DNA of 64,000 bases from Pseudopyrenochaeta lycopersici (lineage: Eukaryota > Ascomycota > Dothideomycetes > Pleosporales > Pseudopyrenochaetaceae), in NCBI GenBank assembly GCA_003313425.1, contig NHZP01000061.1, positions 124,001 through 188,000 on the forward strand, given 5' to 3'. Under the pieces are notes generated by a model that searched no databases, had not been told where the DNA came from, and saw nothing but the letters and a program-made list of their open reading frames with translations. The position numbers and the translations under genes are program-made. How positions within the stretch are numbered: position 1 is the stretch's first letter; each line of letters begins with the position of its first letter. Below, one piece after another: positions 31,626 to 41,467 of the stretch.

Positions 31626-31839
31626 CACAAGAAAGTTGTCGGAGGGGCCCGTGCGCGCAACATTCGCGCCACAGCTGACTCTCCCGAGCCACACCCATGT
31701 GACTTAGTGTGCCCCCCCAGCCACAGTTCCTGTGGACTTACGCATTTTTTCTTCGGGAAATAGTGTTCCATCCCAAGGGTGCCCACACCCTTCCTAACTG
31801 ACCTCTGCACCACAATTCCTTCATTGTACTAAAGCCCTT

Positions 31840-32295
31840 GCCATTACGACATTAGCTTTTTTTTTTCTGCAATTTGAAAAAGGTAAACACACTTATAATA
31901 ATGTACTTTACTGTAACATACAAGAGACCGCAGGAGAGAGAAGAGGGTACGCGCCCTTGCCTCCGCATCCTCTACTACTGCTTCGCGCCTGATACAGATA
32001 CCTGTATACTAGACACACTTCTGTGCTGTCCCAGGAATGCTACCTGCAACGAAAAATACCTTAAAACGCAGGGTATTTTACTTACACAGTCAAACCAAGA
32101 CTACGCTTCTACTCTTATTTCTTTTCTCCACTTACTGTACCCAGTAAGAGACTACAGTCACGTGTACAGTCTGCACATACACTTCTAGTATAACAACAAT
32201 GTGACGAGACACTGCCTACATTTCTAAACCTGTTCTGCCCCACCACCAATACTTGGTTGGAAAAGAAGAGGTCGCGCTACTCCCCTATACAACAG
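31840..32295. other. C21 AT-rich 3' region
   Basis: No convincing gene on either strand. The first part resembles the C17 3' region (an AAGTAAACACACTTA-like stretch). Confidence 0.45.
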
Positions 32296-32520
32296 TCATC
32301 TGTTCCTGCCTTCACCACCATTGCAATCGTCGTGCTGTGCCGATTGAGGAGCAAGAGGAGCAGAACATAATATTTCTGCCGCCTGAAGCGCAAGATACTC
32401 CGTATTGCCCGCCGTCTCCCCGGCTGCCACTCCCTGGCCAAGCACCTCCAAAACGTCTACAGCTTCCAGCGCACTACGATCCTCATGCGCGGTCCCCGCA
32501 CAACCTCCAGATGAAGACAT
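32296..32520 (-). CDS. hypothetical small protein (C21)
   Basis: The first ATG downstream of the C21 TATA box opens a 74-aa frame, MSSSGGCAGTAHEDRSALEA, then a helical, acidic and Ala-rich middle and a Gln/Asp-rich end. It is not recognised. The leader is long (about 340 nt) and holds intron-like signals (donor GTACGT near 32780, acceptor TTGACAG near 32730). A second frame upstream (32533-32904) would give a Leu-rich segment from the repeat at 32801-32826. I consider that frame a by-product of the repeat. Confidence 0.45.
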   Translation of the reverse strand: MSSSGGCAGTAHEDRSALEAVDVLEVLGQGVAAGETAGNTEYLALQAAEILCSAPLAPQSAQHDDCNGGEGRNR

Positions 32521-32800
32521 CCTGTACCAAGTTCACCTTGGGCACAAGAAGCGCTGGTACGAAACAGACGCTGGGAGTGATCCCTCACAACCGCCTACGT
32601 GGATACTAACGTACGTTTTCCAATAGAAAAACTGCGCTACACACAGTATACAATCTGCGTAAACAGCCGCAGAATAAGAACAAAACGTATGCTCCGCAAC
32701 GTAAACCAGCCAGAACTCCACTGGCCCTGTCAACAGAGACAGTAACGAGACTTCGTCTAAACCTAAGCTGTCCCAGCAACGTACCTGCACTCCGTGTAGC

Positions 32801-32826
32801 AGAAGAAGAAGAAGAAGAAGAAGAAG
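32801..32826. repeat. AGA trinucleotide repeat in C21 leader
   Basis: About eight AGA/GAA units directly next to the CTCCGTG leader motif. It is a simple repeat and therefore length-variable. Confidence 0.9.
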
Positions 32827-32860
32827 ACAGAGAACGGGAGGAGAGGGGGAAGCCACCCCT

Positions 32861-32973
32861 CTTATATCTCTGTCTGTCCAAGTGTCCGTCCACACTCTTG
32901 GCATTACTAATACACACTAGTCCCTAGTTAGCAGAGGTATGCGCATTCCATGTAGTTATATCCATAGACCAAT
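32861..32973 (-). promoter_or_regulatory. promoter module of C21
   Basis: TATA-like CTTATATCT at 32861 and CCAAT at 32969-32973. Confidence 0.65.
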
Positions 32974-33160
32974 CAGACAACTGATTGAGAGAAGAGTGGG
33001 CAACCCAGCGTCATCTGACCCGCACCGTCCGTGCTCTGCGTTGCTTACAGGGATCTTTGCCTCTAAACCCCAAGTGGTTTAACACTTCGTTATTCGTTCC
33101 ACTCATAGGCAAAGCTTAGAGTAAAGTTGCAAGGGCTGGCAGCACGAGGCTGCCGACCAC

Positions 33161-33194
33161 TTGCTCAACTTTCTAGTGAAAGGAATCATATATA
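33161..33194. repeat. cassette core 22 (variant)
   Basis: 34-nt variant with TTGCTCAAC in place of TTGACAAC. The flank compensates: AAAGTTGCAAG upstream pairs with CTTGCTCAACTTT. Next core 1,576 bp. Confidence 0.92.
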
Positions 33195-33289
33195 GGCAAA
33201 ACGCCACACTAGAAAGTTGAGGATGGGCCCGTGCCCCCCCCATGTGCCACACATCCATGTGACTCAGCTTGGCCTCCAGCCACAGGGAA

Positions 33290-33671
33290 ATTGGTCTTCG
33301 CCAATTTTGACAGAGAACAAGTGATTTTCCAAATCACAACGCTCCTAAACTATACCTATTGAAGCATTAAAATTCATCCTCACCATTTTGGTAGGACTGC
33401 AAACAGAGAACACACCCTGATATGAGTATCATACAAGTACATTGTCGCCCTACTATAATAAGCTACGCATTAAACAAACAGGAAAAAGTAACGCCGTACA
33501 TTACCACAATCATCGGTTGCAACACCACAATGACCCACTGGCCATGTCCCACAAAGGCACCCGCCTGCTTATACAACACGTCTCTACATAACATTTCATA
33601 GCGTAACGTCCTGTCTCTACCAGAAGAAAAACAAGAACTAATACAGTAGGGGACACCTCTTGTACTACGTA
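33290..33671. other. C22 3' region
   Basis: An open minus-strand frame at 33463-33756 overlaps it, but splicing of the C22 gene places a stop at 33672-33674. I therefore read the rest as 3' untranslated or spacer sequence. Confidence 0.45.
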
Positions 33672-34257
33672 CTAATAACCCACTGAGCGTGCACGCAGCG
33701 TTGTAACAAGATAATGTAGTTCCACGTGACTCTCCAAGCCCTCTGCAATATAGCAAAGTATCAGATTAAAGAGACTCACGACCAATGTGAGCCTCGACAA
33801 TTGCATAAAGCCGTTCCACTTCTACGCGTAACGCTTCCACCGACTGTAATAGTTCGGTACCACCGCCACGCCCTCTTCCGGGCTTACGACAAACACAAAC
33901 ACGCCGTGATGGAGACGTTCTCTCCATACGCGTACGCTTCGCATTCCTTGTCCCATCAGAGCCCTGATCGGAAGAAGACTCTTCAGAATCTACGATGCAC
34001 CACCGCTTCCGTCGCGGCTTACCCCTCGCCACCCGGTCTCGTGCAAACAATGGTGATGCACCTACAGCAGTACAGTTGATACTGTTAGGACCATCCGCCC
34101 CATTCGCTTCGCTGCAAGAGGTACCCTGCGATGCATCCAGCACGCACTCATCATCGCCAACGATAAACCCATCGAGATCAGTATCCTCTGAATCTCCATC
34201 CGGCTCAGTACTAGACATTCCGTCATGGTTACGTGAACGCGCAGCCGCTGAAACCAT
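33672..34257 (-). CDS. acidic/basic nuclear-type protein (C22)
   Basis: Exons 33780-34257 and 33672-33742 join in phase 1 (donor GTGAGT, acceptor TTGCAG, 37-nt intron) to give 182 aa. The N-terminal half is acidic (EPDGDSEDTDLDGFIVGDDE). A basic stretch follows (KPRRKRW, then RNAKRTRMER), then a Cys/Arg/Gly segment and a short C-terminal coiled-coil-like helix (SVEALRVEVERLYAIVEAH). DGFIV next to acidic residues is common in chromatin and transcription proteins. A nuclear, DNA-associated role is an inference from composition. An identical copy is in C40. Confidence 0.7.
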
Positions 34258-34452
34258 GTAAGCTACTCCATATCAAACGCTATACATAACTGTATACAGC
34301 TACTACTTACAAGACTCCGTTATAAAATAAGACGCAACACTTGTTTGCGCCATAACAATAGTACGCTGTACACCCACCTCCGTGTACTCTTAGTTAAGAG
34401 TGTTGCTGGAAAACATCCGTCCCACCTCCGTGAAAACAGAGAAGCTGTTATG

Positions 34453-34547
34453 ATTATATACCTCTCTATCTTGCGCACTGCCAAGACACACTAGTCCCTA
34501 CGAGGCAGAGGCGTGCCTACTCCCTATGTCTACATTCATAGACCAAT
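34453..34547 (-). promoter_or_regulatory. promoter module of C22
   Basis: TATA-like ATTATATA at 34453-34460 and CCAAT at 34543-34547. Confidence 0.7.
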
Positions 34548-34736
34548 CAGAATTTTATTCTGAGAAAGAGTGGGCAAGCAGTGATCATCTGATCAGCACG
34601 CGCCCGTGCTCTGCGTTGCTTAGTAAGTGCAGCGCCTCTAGTCTTTAAAAAGACTAACCCTTCGGTACTCCCTCCAGTCGTAGGCTCTGCTTAGATGTAA
34701 AGTGTCCAGGGTCTCCAGCACGAGGCTGGTGACCAC

Positions 34737-34769
34737 TTGACAACTTTCTAGTGAAAGGAATCATATATA
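34737..34769. repeat. cassette core 23
   Basis: Standard core, right arm GGCAGAACGCC. Right limit of C22/C40 identity. Next core 1,569 bp. Confidence 0.92.
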
Positions 34770-35159
34770 GGCAGAACGCCACACTAGAAAGTTGAGTCGG
34801 GGCCCGTGCCCAACACGAGCCACATCTCCATGTGACCTGGGATCGCCTCCAGCCACAACAAAATTGGACTTACGCATTTTTTTATTTTTTTTTGATGTTC
34901 CATCACAGGCCTCACGCCCTTACCAATACAGCTCCACACAACAAATCCTTCGTTTTTCGGATGGCCCTACCATTACAAAATCAGTAACTACACCTGATAC
35001 TAATAACAATTAATCTATCAACGTACTTCACCACAACGTACTAAATACAGCTACTACACAAAAATGTATTTCTCATCATAACAAGAGTACATAATAACTA
35101 CTACCTTAGTACACACCATACATAGGAATAAAGACCAGAAGAACTTACTGGTACCCATC

Positions 35160-35942
35160 TTACCAACAACTTCTGCAACTCAGCCATTGCACACGCAACG
35201 GATGTATTTCTCCTACCGCATCGCTAATCCCAGTAAACCAATCCGACTTTAACGACCGCTTTATACCGGTAAAACAATTCGCCCAAACAAACCTGGACAA
35301 GGACTCATCACATACCAATGCGCAGGGCTCACACCTCCTGTGCAGCGTGCATGCGCAGTCTACACGCGTACTATAATACCCAAAGCGCAGTTGATGGAAC
35401 AATGCCTCCACAACTTCGACATCCGGCCTCTGCCCCGACGGCGTTGTGACAAGAGGTAAAATGCGCTCCACGACCACATCCAGTGCCTCTACCGAAAGCT
35501 CCGCAAACACAACCTGGCTCCGCACTTGATCCCTAACCAACGTATCCACCTTGAGGACCAGGACCGACTGTACTCTACCGCCTCGTTCACAGAACTCCTT
35601 GAAGTCATCGAGACACACTGCGTGTTTAGGAGAAACGCATTCGCGAGGAAGCCACCCGCTCTCTTTTGTTAGCCATACGTCTAAGGCACCATCCGGCTTT
35701 AGATGGCAGGTGAAAGAAATCAGTCGCTCCACCAGCCCTGTAACTCCGTAAGTTTGGGGAAACCCAACCAGAGGAGAGAGAAAACAGTACTTACTAGGAA
35801 TGTGCCTCCGCACCTGTTCAATGTTTACAGCTGTCCCAGGGAAGGGGGAGCCCCTCTGACCCGGCCGAAGCTGGTCGACTGACAGTGATTTACTGTCACC
35901 TGTACCCTCCGCATTACTGCACTGTCCCAGGAGCGACCCCAT
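35160..35942 (-). CDS. SDAVG-family protein (C23)
   Basis: Exons 35795-35942 and 35160-35737 give 241 aa. The 57-nt in-frame intron (GTAAGT ... GTTACAG) has a TTGGG/CCCAA hairpin. Exon 1 is MGSLLGQCSNAEG... GQRGSPFPGTAVNIEQVRRHIP, a blend of the C7 start and the C12 end. Exon 2 has LVERLISFTCHL, VWLTKESGWLPREC, LVLKVDTL, VVFAELSVEALDVVVERILPL, VDCACTLHRRCEPC and ISDAVGEIHPLRVQWLSC. It is closest to C7. Confidence 0.83.
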   Translation of the reverse strand: MGSLLGQCSNAEGTGDSKSLSVDQLRPGQRGSPFPGTAVNIEQVRRHIPSKYCFLSPLVGFPQTYGVTGLVERLISFTCHLKPDGALDVWLTKESGWLPRECVSPKHAVCLDDFKEFCERGGRVQSVLVLKVDTLVRDQVRSQVVFAELSVEALDVVVERILPLVTTPSGQRPDVEVVEALFHQLRFGYYSTRVDCACTLHRRCEPCALVCDESLSRFVWANCFTGIKRSLKSDWFTGISDAVGEIHPLRVQWLSCRSCW

Positions 35943-36022
35943 CGCGTTATAAAAGAAGGGAATAAAAGAGAATGTTCAGTCCCTGCAAACATTCACACTC
36001 CATGAACGGGGACATCCTCCCC

Positions 36023-36118
36023 TCTTATATACATCTCTGTCTTGCGCAATGCCAAAACACGCTAGTCCCTAGTCGGCAAAGGGCTGCTCACTCCATGACT
36101 CTATGTCCATACACCAAT
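36023..36118 (-). promoter_or_regulatory. promoter module of C23
   Basis: TATA-like CTTATATACA near 36024 and CCAAT at 36114-36118 (ACACCAATCA variant). Confidence 0.68.
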
Positions 36119-36305
36119 CAGAAGCCTGATTGAAAGAAAATGCGGCAACCCAGCGTCATCTGACCCGCGACGTCCGTGCTCTGGCTTACTTAAGAGTGCA
36201 GTGCCCCTAGCCTACAAGTAGTCTAACACTTCGTTGTTCCCTCCAGTCACAGGCTCTGCTTACAGGTAAAGTGTCCAGGGTAACCAGCGCAAGGCTGGTG
36301 ACCAC

Positions 36306-36338
36306 TTGACAACTTTCTAGTGAAAGGAATCATATATA
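36306..36338. repeat. cassette core 24
   Basis: Standard core, right arm CACAAGAAAGTTG. Next core 1,574 bp. Confidence 0.9.
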
Positions 36339-36692
36339 CACAAGAAAGTTGACGGAATGGGCCCGTGCCCATCACAACCCGTCTGTGCGCAAAACGCGCC
36401 ACAGCCCCCGTCTGACTCTGCATGGCCTCCAGCCACAGGGAAATCGGACTTAGCCAAAAAATTTGGGGACGGAACTAATGCTTCCCCAAAAAATAATCCT
36501 GTTACTATTAGTAAACTTCATTATAATAACGTGAATGCATTCACTTACAGCTAACAAACAAATCTCCGTAGCCTAAATCATAACAAATATAAACTATAAA
36601 CACAAAAATACACAGTTTAAACAAAATGCACAATACGTACACGAAGAACGGATTTCATCATAGTATAACCCTTACAGAGGACAGTACCCATC

Positions 36693-37355
36693 CTATACAT
36701 TGCAACACAACCCGGTTCGGGCCCGTTGCATCATAACCAGCACTCGCTCCGCATCCCAGAGCCCTAACAGTCCTTTACAAGTTGCGAGAGAAAGCATCTC
36801 CCCCAAAGTACAACCACATGTCCACGAACAACTCGGACAAACATCATACTCTTCCTCAGCGGATACCTCCTCAGGCTTACGCTTCCGCTGCCATGCATGA
36901 TTCGAACACTCGCTACGCGTAACTTTGCGAAACGTGCCCACCGCTTCCGTAAGAAATTGCAAGTGCGCCGCATGGTACAGAACACCATCTGCACATTTTG
37001 CATCCAACCCACTGTCTGCTAGCTGCCTTGCTTGCTCTCGCACATCCCCTACTACTGCATCCGCATCAGAATCGCACGCCAACGCAAGCGACCGCAATTC
37101 TTCCTCTAGAACCGTACACTTCGTGACAAGATCGCCGACCTCCGCAGGCAAAGCACCTCGTTTACCCTTCACACCATCTCCATGGGGGGCGGCAGAAACC
37201 ACGTCACAGTTGCCCTGCAATACAACAGCATTCTTCGTCGCCGTAACCGGACCACTGCTAAACCTCGAATGTACGGCTCCGCTAACAGGAGGCAAGCCGC
37301 CAAACGTGCCCGGCTTCAACGGTGCAAACGTAGCAACACCGATAGGGACGCTCAT
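36693..37355 (-). CDS. hypothetical protein with coiled coil and Cys cluster (C24)
   Basis: 220 aa from MSVPIGVATFAPLKPG. The frame is open a further 43 codons upstream, but that part looks like leader. The N-terminus is Gly/Pro-rich. A helical, possibly coiled-coil segment follows (EVGDLVTKCTVLEEELRSL onward, about residues 75-120), then a basic patch (WQRKRKPEE). A CPSCSWTCGC cluster near residue 178 may bind zinc. It is not related by eye to the SDAVG family. No intron is needed. Confidence 0.7.
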   Translation of the reverse strand: MSVPIGVATFAPLKPGTFGGLPPVSGAVHSRFSSGPVTATKNAVVLQGNCDVVSAAPHGDGVKGKRGALPAEVGDLVTKCTVLEEELRSLALACDSDADAVVGDVREQARQLADSGLDAKCADGVLYHAAHLQFLTEAVGTFRKVTRSECSNHAWQRKRKPEEVSAEEEYDVCPSCSWTCGCTLGEMLSLATCKGLLGLWDAERVLVMMQRARTGLCCNV

Positions 37356-37572
37356 TATACACGCACCTTCCCGGAGCTGACCAAAGAGACACCCTACAAC
37401 GCACACCGTGCAAGCGTAGACACGCAATAGAATCCCCACCGGGAAATAACTAACGTTAGAAGCTCCCGTCCACGCTATCCGCAACTAGGTCACTGGGTAC
37501 ACCAGTAAGCAAAAAATGCTACTAAAGAAAGAGGTACCCAAACACACTCCATGCGCGGGGGAGGGGGCTCCC

Positions 37573-37667
37573 CTCTTATACCTCTCTGTCTTGCGCACCG
37601 CCGAGATAGTCTAGTCCCTAGCAGGCAACGGAGTGCCTAGTCCCTGCGTCCATGTTCATAGCCCAAT
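37573..37667 (-). promoter_or_regulatory. promoter module of C24
   Basis: TATA-like CTCTTATACC near 37573 and CCAAT at 37663-37667. A GGGGAG/CTCCCC leader hairpin is present. Confidence 0.65.
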
Positions 37668-37879
37668 CAAAGTACTGATTGAGGACGGAGTGGGGGCAGG
37701 AGTGCCACCCACGTGCCCACTACGATCAGATGATCTCGCGCTACGTCCGTGCGCTAGCGGGCTTACTAGTGCATTGCCTCTAAACTAATTCTAGTTTAAC
37801 ACTTCGTTGTTCCCTCCAGTCACAGGCAAAGCTTACGATGTAAAGTGTCCAGGGTAGGCAGCGCGAGGCTGCCGACCAC

Positions 37880-37912
37880 TTGACAACTTTCTAGTGAAAG
37901 GAATCATATATA
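37880..37912. repeat. cassette core 25 (block type C)
   Basis: Standard core, right arm GGCAAAACGCC, followed by the GGCTGAAAAATTTTTCAGC hairpin. Next core 1,585 bp. Confidence 0.9.
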
Positions 37913-38324
37913 GGCAAAACGCCACACTAGAAAGTTGACGTGGCTGAAAAATTTTTCAGCACCCCGGTAAAACGTGACCTCCAGCCACAGCAAAAATGGA
38001 CTTACGCATTTTTCTTGAAGGTTTGATGTTCCATCCCAGGGCGCCCACACCCTTACTGACTGACCTCCGCCCTCAACACACTCCATTGTTCCTGACACAA
38101 ATACATACATGTATACATCCCTACTACAAAAATATATAGTAGTAATTCAACCCAGAATAACCTACTCACAGAGTACAAATTTCCATAATAAGGATCTTCG
38201 TTACGCATTTAAAAATTACGTAGAGACCAAATCGAGTACTCAAAAACTACTATAGCTAATAGAGTACTCAGACGCATCCCATAGAATACTGCATACCCTA
38301 CTGCCGCTTCACGTTAACGTAACA

Positions 38325-38874
38325 TTACTTACGCAGCCCTACAGCTGCACCAACACATCCAGCCCGATAGGCAGCCGCGAGAAACCGCACTTCTGCTAAC
38401 ATGACACGCTCGGAGAGAACATCCGCCAAACGCTTCGCAGTTTCCGCATCCAATGTCGCAAGGTTCCATCGCTCCATCACATCCCTAAGCACACCTTCGA
38501 GATTACCACGCGACACTGGAACAACACTGCGCGATGTAGGTCCCCCGGACGCACCAGCTCCCGACTGAATGTAGAGTGTTAACACATAGTACAACACAAA
38601 TACAACAAAAGCACATATCACACACCTCCACTGCGTTATGTGCAGAACCTTGCACGCTGCCGGGCCCCCCGACAAAGCGAACTCCATTGAACAGATGCGC
38701 CGCAACATCTGAACCAGACGAAGGGCCAGCTCCACTACCCCCATTGAAAGCGCCTGGCCTTCCTTCAGCATTCGCCAAATACCCAGTCGGCCCCGTCGAA
38801 GGAGCACGACGACTGTAACCAGCGGTGTCCACCGTAGGCTCATCGCCAGTATAATTGGTTCCCCAAGTATCCAT
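38325..38874 (-). CDS. hypothetical Gly/Ser-rich protein (C25)
   Basis: Exons 38626-38874 and 38325-38564 join in phase 0 (donor GTGTGT, acceptor CATTCAG, TGTTAAC branch, 61-nt intron) to give 162 aa. Exon 1 begins MDTWGTNYTGDEPTVDTAGY and is Gly/Ser/Pro-rich, so probably disordered. Exon 2 is mostly helical (NLEGVLRDVMERWNLATLDA onward). Phase 0 and sequence set it apart from the family. The upstream block lacks TATA and CCAAT. No homologue recognised. Confidence 0.65.
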
Positions 38875-39464
38875 ACTCAACAAACGTCCGTATTACCGTT
38901 GTAGTCTCTTTATTCGCTACACAAAGAAAGAATGGGAAAAGATCCTTCGATGCCTTCCCAAAAACCGCGCAAACGCTCCACTTTAAGACGCGTGGAAAAG
39001 AGAGCCGCGCCGCACAGCACCACCTTCCGCAAAGACAACTTTCATTGTCCAGGGTACATGCCCTCTCCAAGACGGCACTCCATGCCAACAGAGGACCGAA
39101 AATGGTCCCACGGAGACAAACAATAAGCGCTACCACGCCGCACGCATGTGCAACCACGCCGCGCACACGCGCCAACTCAACAACATTGCCTCCGCAACAA
39201 AGGTACGACCCGCGGTATGAGCGCGGCTGGGCAGCCCACTCCATGACGTCTATGGCCATAGACAAAGATGAAAGAAATTGGGGCCAAGCGTGCCCCCCAA
39301 ATGCAACCCATGGTCAGATGACCCGCACTGTCCGTGCTTTGTATTGCTTACAGGGGTCTTTGCCCCTAGCCTACAAGTAGTCTAACCCTTCGGTACTCCC
39401 TCCAGTCGTGGGCAAAGCTTACAGGTAAAGTGTCCAGGGTCTCCAGCGCAAGGCTGGTGACCAC

Positions 39465-39497
39465 TTGACAACTTTCTAGTGAAAGGAATCATATAAG
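39465..39497. repeat. cassette core 26 (block type C)
   Basis: The core ends CATATAAG as in core 8. Right arm GGCGAAACGCC, then the type-C hairpin. Next core 1,576 bp. Confidence 0.88.
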
Positions 39498-39599
39498 GGC
39501 GAAACGCCACACTAGAAAGTTGACGTGGCTGAAAAATTTTTCAGCACCCCGGTAAAACGTGACCTCCAGCCACAACAAAATCGGACATAGCCAATTTCT

Positions 39600-40158
39600 G
39601 AGAGATGGTTTTCCATCTTCAGGGCTCCCACCCTTACTGACTGACCTCCGCCATACAAATTCTTCGTTGCTTTTCCTAACGCAACACGTTACTACACATA
39701 TATATAGAGAAAATATTTTATAGTTAAAAAAAAAAAAAAAAAATAATCCTAGTCTATTCTACATAAACAATATACATAGTAAGAGTATTTTTACAGAATA
39801 CTACTACTAAACAATAGTTCTAGGTATCCGATACCTACATAACTACATTAAAACACAGTCCCTATGATAGAAGTATAGGCCCATTGCCTACCTACATAAG
39901 TCATGAACACATTCAAGTACTCTACTACAATACTCCATAAACCTAGTCCCCAAATATGCACCTACCATACATAAGAAAAAGTGTACACACTAACAATAGA
40001 TAAAGACACACTTACGTGACTACAAAACATGTCTTCATAAGCCCTTATCGAGATAGGCCATCACGATACTCGCAACACGCTCCACACCTTGCGCACAGGG
40101 ACAAACCACTCCATACGTTATCAGCCCTATGTCTACTCCGCACATCCATACGGAACAA
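39600..40158. other. C26 long 3' region
   Basis: AT-rich filler with an A-run near 39725-39742. A minus-strand frame at 40035-40226 (ending YVVDCSVWMCGVD...) could be a third exon of the C26 gene, but I cannot fix a splice for it. Confidence 0.45.
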
Positions 40159-40621
40159 TCAACTACGTAACGTAAACGGTACACTCGTTTGCTTTGTAAC
40201 CAACGTAGCCCGTGGAGCTCTACCAAGCGCTACCTCTAGTGACACCAAGAGAGACATGGCAGCGGTGACGCGGCTGTCACCATCTTCTCTCGCAATAATC
40301 TCCCATTGATCCTCCCCGTCTCGCGTGTACACATGTACTAAACACGCTTCCCAGCAACTTTGCTTATCGTCGGTAATCCAAGTGACCTCCCACTCGCCCG
40401 ACATGGGCATATACAACAGTGAAGCGACGCCTACACGCCGCAACATTAGTAACCACCCTGCAAACAGTTCCACACACTCCGCAATACACGGAGAGATTAC
40501 ACATACTGATCGCCTGATCGGCAATAGTGCGAGCCTCACGCACATCAGACAACATCATGTTGATAACAACAGAGCACGATAAAAGCTCCGCTACCCAAAG
40601 CAACGCCGTGGCATGCTCCAT
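40159..40621 (-). CDS. divergent SDAVG-family protein (C26)
   Basis: Exons 40507-40621 and 40159-40457 join in phase 1 (donor GTATGT, acceptor TTTGCAG, 49-nt intron) to give 137 aa. Exon 1 is MEHATALLWVAELLSC... ADQAIS. Exon 2 opens LLMLRRVGVASLLYMPMSG and has WEVTWITDDKQSC where members have WWxTKESG, LVHVYTRDGE for LLVLKVD, and MSLLVSLEVALG for the LSVE strand, then stops early. It is a shortened relative. The promoter module is absent, and the ATG lies only 420 bp from the next core. Confidence 0.6.
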
Positions 40622-41040
40622 TTATAGGCAGTCCTGCCAACAGCACTCCATGCTCAAGCGACGCCCGCACCTAAGCTTAGCGTACGGTAGGAACGGCCAC
40701 TCCAAGAGGCCTACCAAAGGGACTGCGGCAGTACCCAACTGATACCCTCCGGGACAACTACCGCAGAGCATCCACTACAGTCTCTATACCAAGACTATTA
40801 TTCCATAATGCGCCCACTCCGTTGTGTCCATAACTATGAACATCTGGTCCGTGTGAGGGCAGGGGTGCTCCTCACGTGCAACCTGAGGTCAGATGACCCG
40901 CGACGTCCGTGCTTCGGCTTGCTTAGCTAGTGCTTATGCCGTAGTCTTTAAAAAGCCTAACGCGTCCGCTTCTCGTTCCACTCGTTGGCAAAGCTTACAG
41001 GTAAAGTGTCCAGGGTAACCAGCGCAAGGCTGGTGACCAC

Positions 41041-41073
41041 TTGACAACTTTCTAGTGAAAGGAATCATATATA
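41041..41073. repeat. cassette core 27
   Basis: Standard core, right arm GGCAAAACGCC. Next core 1,565 bp. Confidence 0.9.
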
Positions 41074-41467
41074 GGCAAAACGCCACACTAGAAAGTTGAG
41101 GATGGGCCCGTGCCCTCTTCGCGCCACACCTCCATGTGACCCAACATGGCCTCCAGCCACACGGAAATTGGACTTAGCCAAATTTTTTTTTTCTGAAAAA
41201 TGATGTTCCATCGTAAGCGTAGCCACCCTTCATGACTGACCTCCGCCCTACAAATTCTTTGTTATTCTAATGGCCCTACCATTACAAAATCAGTACCTAC
41301 CGAAATAAAGACAAAACTGAGTGTATCAACATACTGTTATAATAACGTACTAAACTAAACTAAGCTGATACGCAAAATGTAACGCATCGTAATCGTAGAC
41401 AACTACTACTACCTTAGTATACACCATATACATAGAGACAAAGGAGAGCAACTTACTAGTAATATTC

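Larger units (their letters stand above)
34435..34904. repeat. hairpin chain between C22 and C23 (representative)
   Basis: Stems in order: AACAG/CTGTT 34435-34449; TCTTG/CAAGA 34469-34486; AGGCA/TGCCT 34503-34518; GTCTA/TAGAC 34528-34543; TCAGAAT/ATTCTGA 34547-34563; GATCATCTGATC 34583-34594; AGCAC/GTGCT 34595-34610; TAGTCTTT/AAAGACTA 34639-34656; ACC/GGT with a CTTC loop 34657-34666; AAGTG/CACTT 34700-34738 enclosing CCAGC/GCTGG 34715-34729; CAACTTTCTAGTG/CACTAGAAAGTTG 34741-34794 enclosing GGC/GCC; GATG/CATC 34894-34904. Every junction in the array has the same order with other stem sequences. Confidence 0.85.

Noticed and set aside
32533..32904. Leu-rich 123-codon frame in C21 that looks like a signal or membrane segment
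   Set aside because: The Leu run comes from an AGA simple repeat in the leader, and the frame starts upstream of the TATA box.
34600..34800. Group I intron, tRNA-like or known ribozyme in the hairpin chain
   Set aside because: I could not match the conserved core segments of any of these, and stems are short and serial rather than a compact pseudoknotted core.
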